20,805 nucleotides of DNA, taken from positions 1-20,805 of the forward strand of contig CAYRXN010000228.1 in NCBI GenBank assembly GCA_964428275.1. Direction: 5' to 3'. Below the pieces are notes generated by a model that searched no databases, was not told the origin of the DNA, and saw only the letters and a list, made by a program, of their open reading frames with translations. Shown in pieces: positions 6,613 to 13,728 of this stretch (position 1 is the first letter of the stretch; every line of letters starts with the position of its first letter). The DNA is from JALSRY01 sp964428275. Its GTDB lineage: Bacteria > Planctomycetota > Phycisphaerae > UBA1845 > Fen-1342. The position numbers and the translations under genes are program-made.

Positions 6613-7959
6613 CTACTTCATCTGTTGCCAGAGGTAGTTTTCGGCTTCGCGGAAGCGCTGGAAGGTCTGCCGCAGCGACTGCTGAATCGCGCGAATCTCC
6701 TCCTCGGAACCCTGCAATGGCTCGCCGGGGGCCGTGGCCTGTTCGATCGCCTCGAGCCGCGCGACGGCGTCGTTGAGCTGTACGGCCGCTTCGGCGAAGA
6801 ACTGGGCGGCAACGAACGCGTCGTGCTTCTTGATTTCGCCGGCCGGGGGTTTGAACAGGCGCCACGGGTGCAGCACCAGTTCCAGGACCAGGGCGTTGGC
6901 CCGGTCGCTGGCCTGTTTGAAGTTCGCGATCGTACGGTCGAGCAGCGGGCGGTTGAGGATCACCATCTTGCGTCCCTCTTCGGTCATCGTGCGAACGTTG
7001 CCCAGCGCGGCGTTGAGTTCGCTCAACCCGGCGTGCAACTGGCCCATCAGCGCGGCCGGATCGTCGCGGTTGAACTCGGCCAGGACCGCGGGCAGCAGGT
7101 CGGCGTTGACCTTCGCGGAAGCGGCGGCGACGTTGGAGAGTGTGTCGCGCAGCGGCGGGCGGCTCTCCGCCAGAATCGCGTTGGCCTCGGTCAGTCCCGC
7201 GTCGAGGTGGCTGAGCACGACGTGGACCTTCGACAGCAGCGTGGCCTCGTCCTCGGTGCTGAGCTGGTCCCGCAGCGACGCGGTGGTCTGGCGGATATTG
7301 CCGACCACGGCGTGGATTTCGCTGGCCAGCGAATCGCGTTCGCCGGGCGAGAGATCGCGTTTGAGTGTCGCGGTGATCGCGTTGATATCGCCGAGGCTCT
7401 GGCTGATCTGGTAGGCCAACGACCCTTCGGCGTTGGCATCCACCATCTGTTCGAGCTTGTCCACCATGCCCCCGGGCCCGAGCAGCCGGCGGGTCAGCGA
7501 ACCGATCGCCGCGGCGAGGCTCTGCGGCGGGAGGCCGTCGATGGTCCGCGGGGCGGGCGGAGCATCGCTCGGCCCGACGTCGAGGATCACGAGCACGCCC
7601 CCGCCGCCGACCGGTGGCTGGTCGGTCGTAAGTCGGCAGCCTTCGTGGAGTTCGAGCTTGGTATCGACATCGGCCTCGACGTAGATCATGAGGTCCTTGA
7701 TTCGCTGGCCACCGGGACCGCGCACCTCGTCCGAGTCCATCCACACGCGTGAGACCTTGCCGACCTGGAGTGCGCCGCTGAGCATCACGGCGCTGCCTTG
7801 CTTCAGGGGTGCCACGCCATCCTCGTGGCGGAAGCGCACGGTGATCTTCTTGGTGTGCACCCCCAGCCGCGGATACACGAACAGCATCGTGCCCACGAAC
7901 AGGCCCAGGAACACGAGCACCACCAGCCCCAACACGAAATCCTGGCGACGTGACTTCAT
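6613..7959 (-). CDS. MCE/MlaD-family lipid transport protein
   Basis: 448 aa. One N-terminal transmembrane helix (about 8-29, FVLGLVVLVFLGLFVGTMLF) anchors the protein in the inner membrane. A single MCE domain follows at about 37-130, including GSAVMLSGALQVGKVSRV, which corresponds to the conserved core of MlaD proteins. From about 160 to the end it is helical and probably coiled (repeated AAIGSLTRRLL, ISQSLGDINAI, LSHLDAGLTEANAI), as in MCE proteins whose helices form a tunnel across the periplasm. MCE proteins move phospholipids or sterols between membranes, usually with a MlaE permease and MlaF ATPase; neither is here, where the partner is an FAD reductase. The ATG at 7959 has only a weak ribosome site. 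Confidence 0.88.
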   Translation of the reverse strand: MKSRRQDFVLGLVVLVFLGLFVGTMLFVYPRLGVHTKKITVRFRHEDGVAPLKQGSAVMLSGALQVGKVSRVWMDSDEVRGPGGQRIKDLMIYVEADVDTKLELHEGCRLTTDQPPVGGGGVLVILDVGPSDAPPAPRTIDGLPPQSLAAAIGSLTRRLLGPGGMVDKLEQMVDANAEGSLAYQISQSLGDINAITATLKRDLSPGERDSLASEIHAVVGNIRQTTASLRDQLSTEDEATLLSKVHVVLSHLDAGLTEANAILAESRPPLRDTLSNVAAASAKVNADLLPAVLAEFNRDDPAALMGQLHAGLSELNAALGNVRTMTEEGRKMVILNRPLLDRTIANFKQASDRANALVLELVLHPWRLFKPPAGEIKKHDAFVAAQFFAEAAVQLNDAVARLEAIEQATAPGEPLQGSEEEIRAIQQSLRQTFQRFREAENYLWQQMK

Positions 7960-8039
7960 AGTGGCGGATCCCAGTCAGACCGTCCGCCGGCCGCTGATCG
8001 AGGCATTCCGTGGCCCGCCGCCGGCGAACATGCGGCGAC

Positions 8040-8068
8040 ATTGTACCCGCTTCGGTCACGGTTGTCCG
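8040..8068 (-). promoter_or_regulatory. Sigma-70-like promoter for the MCE/FAD operon
   Basis: On the minus strand CGGACA (8068-8063) and TACAAT (8045-8040) are separated by exactly 17 nt; matches are 4/6 and 5/6. The predicted transcript would start near 8033 and leave about 75 nt of leader before the ATG at 7959. Confidence 0.5.
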
Positions 8069-8108
8069 ACCCATGCGGCGTCAACTTCTGCTCTCCAGCG
8101 ATTCACGC

Positions 8109-8137
8109 TTGACAACGCGCCCCGGCGCTTCTAACAG
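8109..8137 (+). promoter_or_regulatory. Candidate promoter for the Gfo/Idh/MocA gene
   Basis: A perfect TTGACA at 8109-8114, a 17-nt spacer and TAACAG at 8132-8137 (3/6). The leader to the ATG at 8271 would be about 127 nt. The weak -10 makes this tentative. Confidence 0.35.
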
Positions 8138-8270
8138 ACGGTACACGGCCCCCACGACCGGGGGGACCGCCTGGCGCCCCGTATTGTTCTTCGGCCGCAG
8201 GTCGCAGCGTCTCCGTCTTCGTTGCGTGCCGTGCGGCCCGGCGTCCGAATACCGGGAGGAGTTCTCCGCC

Positions 8271-9731
8271 ATGTCCCGCAGACTTACCCGCCGCGAGTTC
8301 GTCGCCGCCTCGGCTTCCGCCGGTGCGGTTCTGCTGCTGCCCGGCGCGCGCGTGCTCGGGGCCAACGAACGCATCAACGTCGCGATCATGGGTTGCGGCA
8401 ACAAGGGCGGCGGCCATCTCGCCGGGTTCAGCAGGATCGACGGTGTGCGGGTCGTGGCCGTATGCGATCCGGACGCCCACCGCGCCGCGGCGGCCGCCAG
8501 GAAGCTCGAGACCGGCGTGGCAGCATATCAGGACTTCCGCCGCGTTCTCGACGACAAGGGCGTGAACGCGGTCGTGATCGCCACGCCGAATCACTGGCAC
8601 GCCCCGATGACGATTCTGGCGTGCCGGGCCGGCAAGCACGTCTACGTCGAGAAGCCCGTCAGCCATTGCATCGCGGAAGGCCGCCGCATGGTCGAAGTCG
8701 CCCACCGGACGGGGCGCATCGTCCAGGCCGGCACGCAACAGCGTTCCGATCCGGCGTTGCGCGAGCTGGCCGCCGATCTCAAGGCCGGCAAGTACGGCAA
8801 GGTGCTGTGGATCCACTGTTCCCGTCTGGTGGCCCGCAAACCCATCGGCAAGGTGACCGCCCCGACGCCCGTGCCGAAACACATCGACTACAACCTCTGG
8901 GCCGGTCCCGCCCCGATGACGCCCGTGATGCGCAGGCATTTCCACTACGACTGGCACTGGCAGTGGAACTGGGGTGACGGCGAGGTCGGCAACTGGGCCA
9001 TCCATTATCTCGACGACGTGCGCAACATTCTCGAGACGCACGCGGTCCCGCGGCGCGTCGTCGCTGCCGGCAACCGCTTCGCGTGGGACGACGACGGCCA
9101 GACGCCCAACATGCACATGGCCCTCTTCGATCTCGACGGCCTGCCGCTGGTGGTCGATGTCCGCAACCTGCCGGACCCCGCGCGTCCCGCAGGCAAGCGT
9201 CCCGGCGGCAAGAGCGGCGCCGTCTATCTGAAGATGCGTCACGGGAACTTCATCATGTGCGAGCACGCGTACATCCGCATCGCCCGCGGCGGCGGCAAGT
9301 CGTACGACCGGAAGACGGACCAGCCGATCAAGCACTACAAGGGCACCGGCGGCAGCGGGCACGATGTGAACTTCATCAACGCCATCCGCTCCGGGCGGCG
9401 CAGCGACCTCCACGCCGAGATCGAGGTGTCGCACCGCTCGGCCATTCTCGCCCACCAGGCCAACATCGGCTTCCGGATCGGAGCCGCGGCGACGCCCGAC
9501 GAGGTGCGGCGGTCGCTCAAGGCGCATCCCGACGCCGTCCACACGCTGGCCGACATGATCGAACAGCTCGACGGCGTCGGCGTCGATCTGAACAGGACCC
9601 CCTTCGTCCTCGGGCCCCGACTGTGCTTCGATCCCGAGCGTGAGCGTTTCATCGGCGACCACGCCGACGCGGCCAACCGCTACCTGCGCTACGCCTACCG
9701 CGCCCCGTTCGAGCGCCTGCTGGAAAGCTGA
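8271..9731 (+). CDS. Tat-exported Gfo/Idh/MocA family oxidoreductase
   Basis: 486 aa. The ATG at 8271 has GGAGG about 9 nt upstream and starts a twin-arginine signal: TRREFVAAS, then SAGAVLLLPGARVLGA, residues 5-31. The mature part opens with a Rossmann NAD(P)-binding motif INVAIMGCGNKGGGH (35-49) and has the hallmark VEKPVSH with E127-K128-P129, then GNWAIHYLDDVRN, the usual position of the catalytic His/Asp cluster. Family members oxidise or reduce sugars and cyclitols using NAD(P), or, in exported forms, a tightly bound cofactor. The Tat signal agrees with export after cofactor loading. Planctomycetes carry many such exported paralogues linked to glycan breakdown. It is monocistronic, with a GC hairpin after its stop. 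The substrate is not readable. Confidence 0.93.
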   Translation: MSRRLTRREFVAASASAGAVLLLPGARVLGANERINVAIMGCGNKGGGHLAGFSRIDGVRVVAVCDPDAHRAAAAARKLETGVAAYQDFRRVLDDKGVNAVVIATPNHWHAPMTILACRAGKHVYVEKPVSHCIAEGRRMVEVAHRTGRIVQAGTQQRSDPALRELAADLKAGKYGKVLWIHCSRLVARKPIGKVTAPTPVPKHIDYNLWAGPAPMTPVMRRHFHYDWHWQWNWGDGEVGNWAIHYLDDVRNILETHAVPRRVVAAGNRFAWDDDGQTPNMHMALFDLDGLPLVVDVRNLPDPARPAGKRPGGKSGAVYLKMRHGNFIMCEHAYIRIARGGGKSYDRKTDQPIKHYKGTGGSGHDVNFINAIRSGRRSDLHAEIEVSHRSAILAHQANIGFRIGAAATPDEVRRSLKAHPDAVHTLADMIEQLDGVGVDLNRTPFVLGPRLCFDPERERFIGDHADAANRYLRYAYRAPFERLLES

Positions 9732-9748
9732 TTGGCGCGTCACGAACA

Positions 9749-9770
9749 GCCGCCGGCGGGAAGCGGCGGC
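9749..9770. terminator. GC hairpin between convergent genes
   Basis: GCCGCCG at 9749-9755 pairs with CGGCGGC at 9764-9770 around an 8-nt loop. It lies between the Gfo/Idh stop (9731) and the GT9 stop (9808), where a bidirectional ending signal is expected. No T-run on either side, so only a weak call. Confidence 0.35.
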
Positions 9771-9807
9771 GCACACGGTTCGGCGGACGGGCGGCGCGTT
9801 TCGAGCG

Positions 9808-10923
9808 CTACCGCCGAAGCGCCGGCGCGGGGTGCCGGTTCCGGTCGGGCAGCGCCATGATTTCGGCGAACACCCGATCGACCTCGAGCCGGTTCATGCA
9901 GTCGTGGTGGACGAGCGGACAGTTGCGCCGGTAGCAGGGCGCGCACGACATCTCGCGGCGGACGACCACGGCCGCGGGGGAATAGGGCCCGGTGCGTGCG
10001 GGGTTGGTCGGCCCGAAGACCGCCACGGTCGGCTTGCCGAGCGCCGCGGCGATGTGCATGGGGCCGGAGTCGTGGCAGACGACCCGATCGGACGCGTCGA
10101 TCAGCGCCGCGAGCTGCCGCAGGTTGGTCCGCCCCACCAGGTCCACCACGGGGGCCTCAGACGCGGCGCGCACCTCGGCGGCGAAATCGCGATCGGCCGG
10201 CGCCCCCAGCAACACGCACGGTCCCAGACCGGCGGCGTGCATGCGGCTGACCAGGCGGCCGAGGGCCTCCGCGGGCCAGCGCTTCGAGTCCCAGCGTGTC
10301 CCCGGGACCACGGCCGTGAACGACCGCACGGCCTCTCCGGCGGCCTGCGCCAGCAATCGGGCGGCGTCGCGGCGTTCGTCCGCCCGCAACCCCAGCGGAA
10401 ACCGGGCTTGGGTGGTTCGAATGCCGATCGCCCGCAACAGGTGCAGATTGCGGTCCACGGCGTGTTCCGCGTCCGGTTCCGGCCGGCCGCGCCGCGAGTA
10501 GAACAGCCAGGCCCCTTCACGCGCATCCGCAAAGCCCAGGCGGTGGGGCGCTCCGCTGAACACGCCCAGCAGCCCGCTGCGAATCAGCCCTTGCAGGTCT
10601 ACGACGAGATCGAACTTTCCGCGGCGCAAGCCCGCGACGAACCGCCAGAAATCGCGCATGGCCGCCAGGCTGCGCGTCATGCGTCCGTAGCGTGCGCGGT
10701 CGAAGCGAATGACCTCGTCGAGCAACGGGTGGCCTTCGAGCAGCGGGGCGAAGCTGTTGCTGACGAGCCAGGCGATGTGGGCATCCGGGCGGGCCGACCG
10801 CAGCGCCGCCAGAACCGGCAGCGCGTGGATCACATCGCCCAGCGAGCTGGGTTTGATGATGAGAATCCGCCGGGCGCGCGGCGGGGCGCCGGGCGGGATG
10901 GTCGGCGGGGGCACGTCTGTCAT
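9808..10923 (-). CDS. Glycosyltransferase family 9 (heptosyltransferase-like)
   Basis: 371 aa. GT9 enzymes (WaaC, WaaF and relatives) add ADP-heptose or related sugars to the lipid A-Kdo core on the cytoplasmic face. Seen: RILIIKPSSLGDVIHALPVL at 19-38 with the conserved catalytic Asp D30, KFDLVVDLQGLIRSGLL in the first Rossmann half, VVPGTRWDSKRWP opening the second, and DSGPMHIAAALGKPTVAVFG plus PARTGPY for nucleotide-sugar binding. A Cys cluster, CAPCYRRNCPLVHHDCM, near the C-terminus is also seen in this family. The first 17 residues are a Pro-rich extension. The ATG at 10923 has no Shine-Dalgarno but a TATACT just upstream. With kdsC and the sugar transferase this points to an LPS-bearing outer membrane, though the genes are not in one operon. 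Confidence 0.93.
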   Translation of the reverse strand: MTDVPPPTIPPGAPPRARRILIIKPSSLGDVIHALPVLAALRSARPDAHIAWLVSNSFAPLLEGHPLLDEVIRFDRARYGRMTRSLAAMRDFWRFVAGLRRGKFDLVVDLQGLIRSGLLGVFSGAPHRLGFADAREGAWLFYSRRGRPEPDAEHAVDRNLHLLRAIGIRTTQARFPLGLRADERRDAARLLAQAAGEAVRSFTAVVPGTRWDSKRWPAEALGRLVSRMHAAGLGPCVLLGAPADRDFAAEVRAASEAPVVDLVGRTNLRQLAALIDASDRVVCHDSGPMHIAAALGKPTVAVFGPTNPARTGPYSPAAVVVRREMSCAPCYRRNCPLVHHDCMNRLEVDRVFAEIMALPDRNRHPAPALRR

Positions 10924-10930
10924 GGCAGAG

Positions 10931-10958
10931 AGTATACCTCATCGCCGCCGGATGACCG
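10931..10958 (-). promoter_or_regulatory. -10 element immediately upstream of GT9 (likely leaderless mRNA)
   Basis: TATACT on the minus strand (10936-10931, 5/6) ends 7 nt before the ATG at 10923. A weak -35, CGGTCA (10958-10953), lies 16 nt upstream. The start of transcription would fall on or next to the A of the ATG, and no ribosome site is present. Confidence 0.5.
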
Positions 10959-10978
10959 CGCGCCGTCGTACCCCGCGA

Positions 10979-11007
10979 TTGACGCGCCCCCCGGGTGAAC
11001 GTAGCAT
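10979..11007 (+). promoter_or_regulatory. Sigma-70-like promoter for the sensorless histidine kinase
   Basis: TTGACG at 10979-10984 (5/6), a 17-nt spacer and TAGCAT at 11002-11007 (4/6). Transcription would start near 11014 and give a leader of roughly 146 nt to the ATG at 11160. A GTG at 10995 in the kinase frame lies inside this promoter and so is unlikely to be its start. Confidence 0.45.
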
Positions 11008-11047
11008 GGCCGCAGCCGGGCACAGTTGGGAGCTGTAGGCAGGATCA

Positions 11048-11062
11048 GTCAGGTCGGCTCGG
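11048..11062 (+). repeat. 15-bp direct repeat, left copy
   Basis: GTCAGGTCGGCTCGG occurs here and again, identical and in the same orientation, at 11941-11955. The two copies bracket the sensorless kinase gene. This copy lies in the kinase leader. Confidence 0.6.
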
Positions 11063-11159
11063 CGGTTTACACGAGGACTTCACGGGTTTGCCGCGACGGC
11101 AGGTGCGCGCGGTTTTTCGGGCAGTCACAGGACAAGGGGGCCGGAGCGCAGAGTCGGCC

Positions 11160-11918
11160 ATGACGAAACACCCACAGGACGGGCCACGGGGGTCGCTTGA
11201 GGACAGGTTCGTTGCATGTCAGCGTGAAGCGTTGCTCGGCAAGCTCACGGGGTTGATCCTCCACGAGTACAACAATCTCATGACCCCCGTGATCGCCCGC
11301 GCCCAGGACGCGGTGATGCGTGACGATGCGGTCGCGATGCGCAAAGCGCTGGACGTGACCGTTCGCCAGACCGACCATGCCCTGCGGTTCACGCGTGAGG
11401 TGCTCGGGCTCGCCCAGGGAGAGAATCAGCCGCTGCGCGATTGTCGGGTGATCGAGCTGATCGAGACGGCGATCGCGCGTTCGGTTCGGCCGTATGAAAA
11501 AGACGGAATCGAACTGCGCGTCGATGTTCCCCCCGATCTGGTCGTCTGGGCCCGCCCCCTGCTGATGGGCCAGCTGCTGCTGAACCTGTTGCTCAACGCC
11601 CGCGATGCGATGAAGGGCCGTCCGGGCACGATCCGGGTCTCGGCCCGGCGGGTGGGTGATTGCGTCCAGATCGACGTGTGCGACAGCGGGAAGGGCCTCG
11701 ACGCAGACCACCTCGAACGGGTTCTCAACCCGTTCCTCGCGGCGCAGAGCGACGCGTGCTGTGAAGACTCCTCCGTCGCGGGGCTGGGCCTGCGTGCCTG
11801 CCGCATCATCGCCCGGCAACACGGGGCGACGATCCGGGCCTTGCGCAACGAAGGTCCGGGATGCACGTTCCGCGTCCTCTGGCCGGCCACGCCCCGGCAG
11901 GGCTCCGGTCCGGTCTGA
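11160..11918 (+). CDS. Soluble histidine kinase without sensor domain
   Basis: 252 aa from ATG 11160. Seen: a dimerisation/phosphoacceptor-like helix with LILHEYNNLMTPV, where H35 is the probable phosphorylated His; an N box LLLNLLLNARDAM (about 138-151); a G1 box CDSGKGLD with D175; and a G2 box AGLGLRACRI (about 207-216). The F box is poorly kept (NPFLAAQ) and a short Cys-containing insert (SDACCEDSS) stands where the ATP lid should be. There is no signal peptide, membrane helix, PAS or GAF domain, so input must come from a partner protein. It converges on the three-receiver operon with a 23-bp gap between stops, so it may phosphorylate one of those receivers. Ribosome site weak; a longer start at 10995 is open but reads as non-protein. 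Confidence 0.82.
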   Translation: MTKHPQDGPRGSLEDRFVACQREALLGKLTGLILHEYNNLMTPVIARAQDAVMRDDAVAMRKALDVTVRQTDHALRFTREVLGLAQGENQPLRDCRVIELIETAIARSVRPYEKDGIELRVDVPPDLVVWARPLLMGQLLLNLLLNARDAMKGRPGTIRVSARRVGDCVQIDVCDSGKGLDADHLERVLNPFLAAQSDACCEDSSVAGLGLRACRIIARQHGATIRALRNEGPGCTFRVLWPATPRQGSGPV

Positions 11919-11940
11919 GCGTGACGACCGGCCCGGCGCC

Positions 11941-11955
11941 GTCAGGTCGGCTCGG
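11941..11955 (+). repeat. 15-bp direct repeat, right copy
   Basis: Identical to 11048-11062. This copy covers the stop codon and last codons (SEPT) of the minus-strand receiver gene, so on that side the sequence is coding. Confidence 0.6.
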
Positions 11956-12535
11956 ACGACCGGTGCGTGTCGTCCAGCAGGGTCTTGGCGCGCAGGATCT
12001 GGGCTTCCATCTGCGACAGCAGTGACTCGGGATCCGCCGCGACGGCGGCGGCCGTCGATCCGCCTGCCCGTTCCGGTTCGCGCAGCCGCCGCAAGACGTG
12101 GGCCTTCTCGATCACGTCGCACTGGCGTTGCGATACGTCGAGCAGTGCGCGGCTCAGGCCCAGCAGGTCTTTCTGTTCGAGTGCCCGGCGGATACTGATG
12201 GCCAGGTCGATCTCGTTGCACGGTTTGGTGAAGAACTGGTAGACGTGCCCTTCGTTGATCGCGCGCAGCGCGGTGGGCAACGTGGGGTGTCCGGTCAGCA
12301 TGATCCGCACGACGTCGGGGTACTCGCCGGCCACGGCGGCCAGGAACTCCGTCCCCGACATGCCCGGCATCTCCTCATCGCAGACGATCAGGTCCACGAC
12401 CCGGCGGGCCAGTAGCGTGGCGGCCTCGTCGGCCGACGTCGCGGTCAGGATCTCGTAGGGTTCCTTCCGCAACACCCGCCGCAGCGCGTCGAGCACGTTG
12501 GGTTCGTCGTCCACCAGCAGGATCGTATGGTTCAT
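11942..12535 (-). CDS. Response regulator, receiver plus short helical tail
   Basis: 197 aa. Complete receiver at about 4-120: acidic pair D9/D10 (LLVDDEP), phosphoacceptor D53 (VCDEEMPGM), T81 (IMLTGH) and K104 (FFTKPC). After residue 120 a helical, polar tail (EQKDLLGLSRALLDVSQRQ; SLLSQMEAQILRAKTLL) probably makes a coiled coil for dimerisation or partner docking; no DNA-binding or enzymatic output is present. It is the last gene of the four-gene operon, its ATG overlapping the stop of the preceding regulator in an ATGA. It could act as a phosphate sink or as an adaptor. The stop lies within the right copy of the 15-bp repeat. Confidence 0.92.
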   Translation of the reverse strand: MNHTILLVDDEPNVLDALRRVLRKEPYEILTATSADEAATLLARRVVDLIVCDEEMPGMSGTEFLAAVAGEYPDVVRIMLTGHPTLPTALRAINEGHVYQFFTKPCNEIDLAISIRRALEQKDLLGLSRALLDVSQRQCDVIEKAHVLRRLREPERAGGSTAAAVAADPESLLSQMEAQILRAKTLLDDTHRSSEPT

Positions 12536-13728
12536 CTCGGGGTTTCCGTCTTGTCGGTGGTCGCGGCGGCGCCCTCGCCGCGGGCCACGCGTTTTTCCAC
12601 CAGGACCAGCACGCGGTCGCGGATCTGTCCGTGCCGGGCGAAATTGCTCAGTCGCCGCCGCAGCGCGCAGGTGACTTCCTGTCCCTTGCTGACCAACAGC
12701 GCCCCGGTCGAGGTGGTGATATCGCGTGCGAGGGTCATGCCTTCTTCGAGCTGTTCCAGCGCGACCTCACGGACTTCGAGCGTTTCTTCAAAACCGATCA
12801 CGGCCTCGAGCGCCGCGAGCACCTGGGGGTCATACCGGCCGGCGTGCGCGCGCAGCTCGACGAATGCGTCCACGTCGTCCAGGCCGGACCAGCGCAGCGT
12901 GTCGTAATCGAGCGCCACGCGCAGCACGCGTGCTCCCAGCGGAATCTCCTCGCCGGCCACGCCGTCGATCGGCACGCCGCTTCCGTCGAAGCCTTTGCGT
13001 TGATAGGCGATGATCCGGGCCACCGGTTCGAGGCGGGGGATGTTGGCGACCAGATCGCGTCCCGTGGCCGGGTGCGCGTCCAGCATCTCGCGTTCTTCGG
13101 CGGTGAGCCGTTCTCCGCGGTACACCTTTTCCAGCGTGCGTTGCGGGACGGTCACGCAGCCGATCTGCGAGAGCATGGCCGCCACCAGCGCGTGCCAGGC
13201 CGGCTCGACCTTGATGCGTGCGCACAGGCGTTTGACCAGCCGGTGCACGCGCGCGGCGTGGCCGAACGCGAGCGGATTGGTCAGCGCGAGCACTTCGGTG
13301 AGCACCTTCACGCTGCCCGAGAGCGTTTTTTCGAGCAGCTCCTTTTCGGCGGTCACCAGCTCGTACTGGCGAACACCGGCCTGCAGCGCCGCGAGCATCT
13401 GTTCGGGCGGGCACGGCTTGCACAGAAAGCGAAAGATGCTGCCCTCGTTGACGGCGTGGATCGCGGTCTGCTGGTCGGCGTTGCCGGTCAGCATGATGCG
13501 CACGCTCTGCGGGGCCCACTCGCGGGCCAGGTTGAGGAACTCGATTCCGTTCATCCCCGGCATGCGCATATCCGAAACGATGACGGCGAACGGTCCGCGC
13601 GTGTCGATGATCTCGAGCGCCTCGGTGCCGTTCGGGGCGGTCTCGACCTGAAAACTCTTGCGAAACTGCCGGCGGAACGCCTGCAACACGGAAGGGTCGT
13701 CGTCAACGAAGAGCACCCTGGGCATCAT
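12532..13728 (-). CDS. Response regulator with degenerate HD-GYP-like output
   Basis: 398 aa. Receiver at 3-120 with D10/D11 (FVDDDP), D53 (VSDMRMPGM), T81 and K104 (LCKPC). The output (about 140-315) follows the HD-GYP layout seen in c-di-GMP phosphodiesterases: LAFGHAARVHRLVKRL, AAMLSQIGCVTVP, HPATGRDLVANIP, then YQRKGFDGSGVP. The metal-binding HD pair of the usual LLHDIGK motif is replaced by S187-Q188, and the HHE-DGxGYP signature is reduced to YQR-DGSGVP, so phosphodiesterase activity is unlikely; a binding or scaffold role is inferred. A C-terminal region of about 80 residues (LEQLEEGMTLARDITTSTG, LLVSKGQEVT) resembles the small domain found after such modules. ATGATG start, 4-bp overlap with the upstream gene. 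Confidence 0.88.
   Translation of the reverse strand: MMPRVLFVDDDPSVLQAFRRQFRKSFQVETAPNGTEALEIIDTRGPFAVIVSDMRMPGMNGIEFLNLAREWAPQSVRIMLTGNADQQTAIHAVNEGSIFRFLCKPCPPEQMLAALQAGVRQYELVTAEKELLEKTLSGSVKVLTEVLALTNPLAFGHAARVHRLVKRLCARIKVEPAWHALVAAMLSQIGCVTVPQRTLEKVYRGERLTAEEREMLDAHPATGRDLVANIPRLEPVARIIAYQRKGFDGSGVPIDGVAGEEIPLGARVLRVALDYDTLRWSGLDDVDAFVELRAHAGRYDPQVLAALEAVIGFEETLEVREVALEQLEEGMTLARDITTSTGALLVSKGQEVTCALRRRLSNFARHGQIRDRVLVLVEKRVARGEGAAATTDKTETPR

Larger units (their letters stand above)
7960..8270. other. Divergent intergenic region, MCE operon versus Gfo/Idh gene
   Basis: 311 bp without a supported gene. It holds two oppositely directed promoter candidates (8040-8068 minus, 8109-8137 plus) and the GGGAGGAG ribosome site of the Gfo/Idh gene near 8255-8262. 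An open frame continues upstream of 8271 on the plus strand, but its Arg-rich translation does not look like protein. Confidence 0.6.

Noticed and set aside
5782..7752. A 656-codon open frame on the plus strand opposite the FAD and MCE genes
   Set aside because: Antisense to two genes with clear domain motifs; it reads as low-complexity Gly/Arg/Val-rich sequence, as expected from high-GC codon bias.
8103..9776. A 557-codon minus-strand frame opposite the Gfo/Idh/MocA gene
   Set aside because: The plus strand has a Tat signal, Rossmann motif and EKP motif; the antisense frame has no recognisable motif.
10995..11159. Upstream GTG start for the sensorless kinase
   Set aside because: It lies inside a TTGACG-17-TAGCAT promoter, crosses the 15-bp repeat and has non-protein-like composition.
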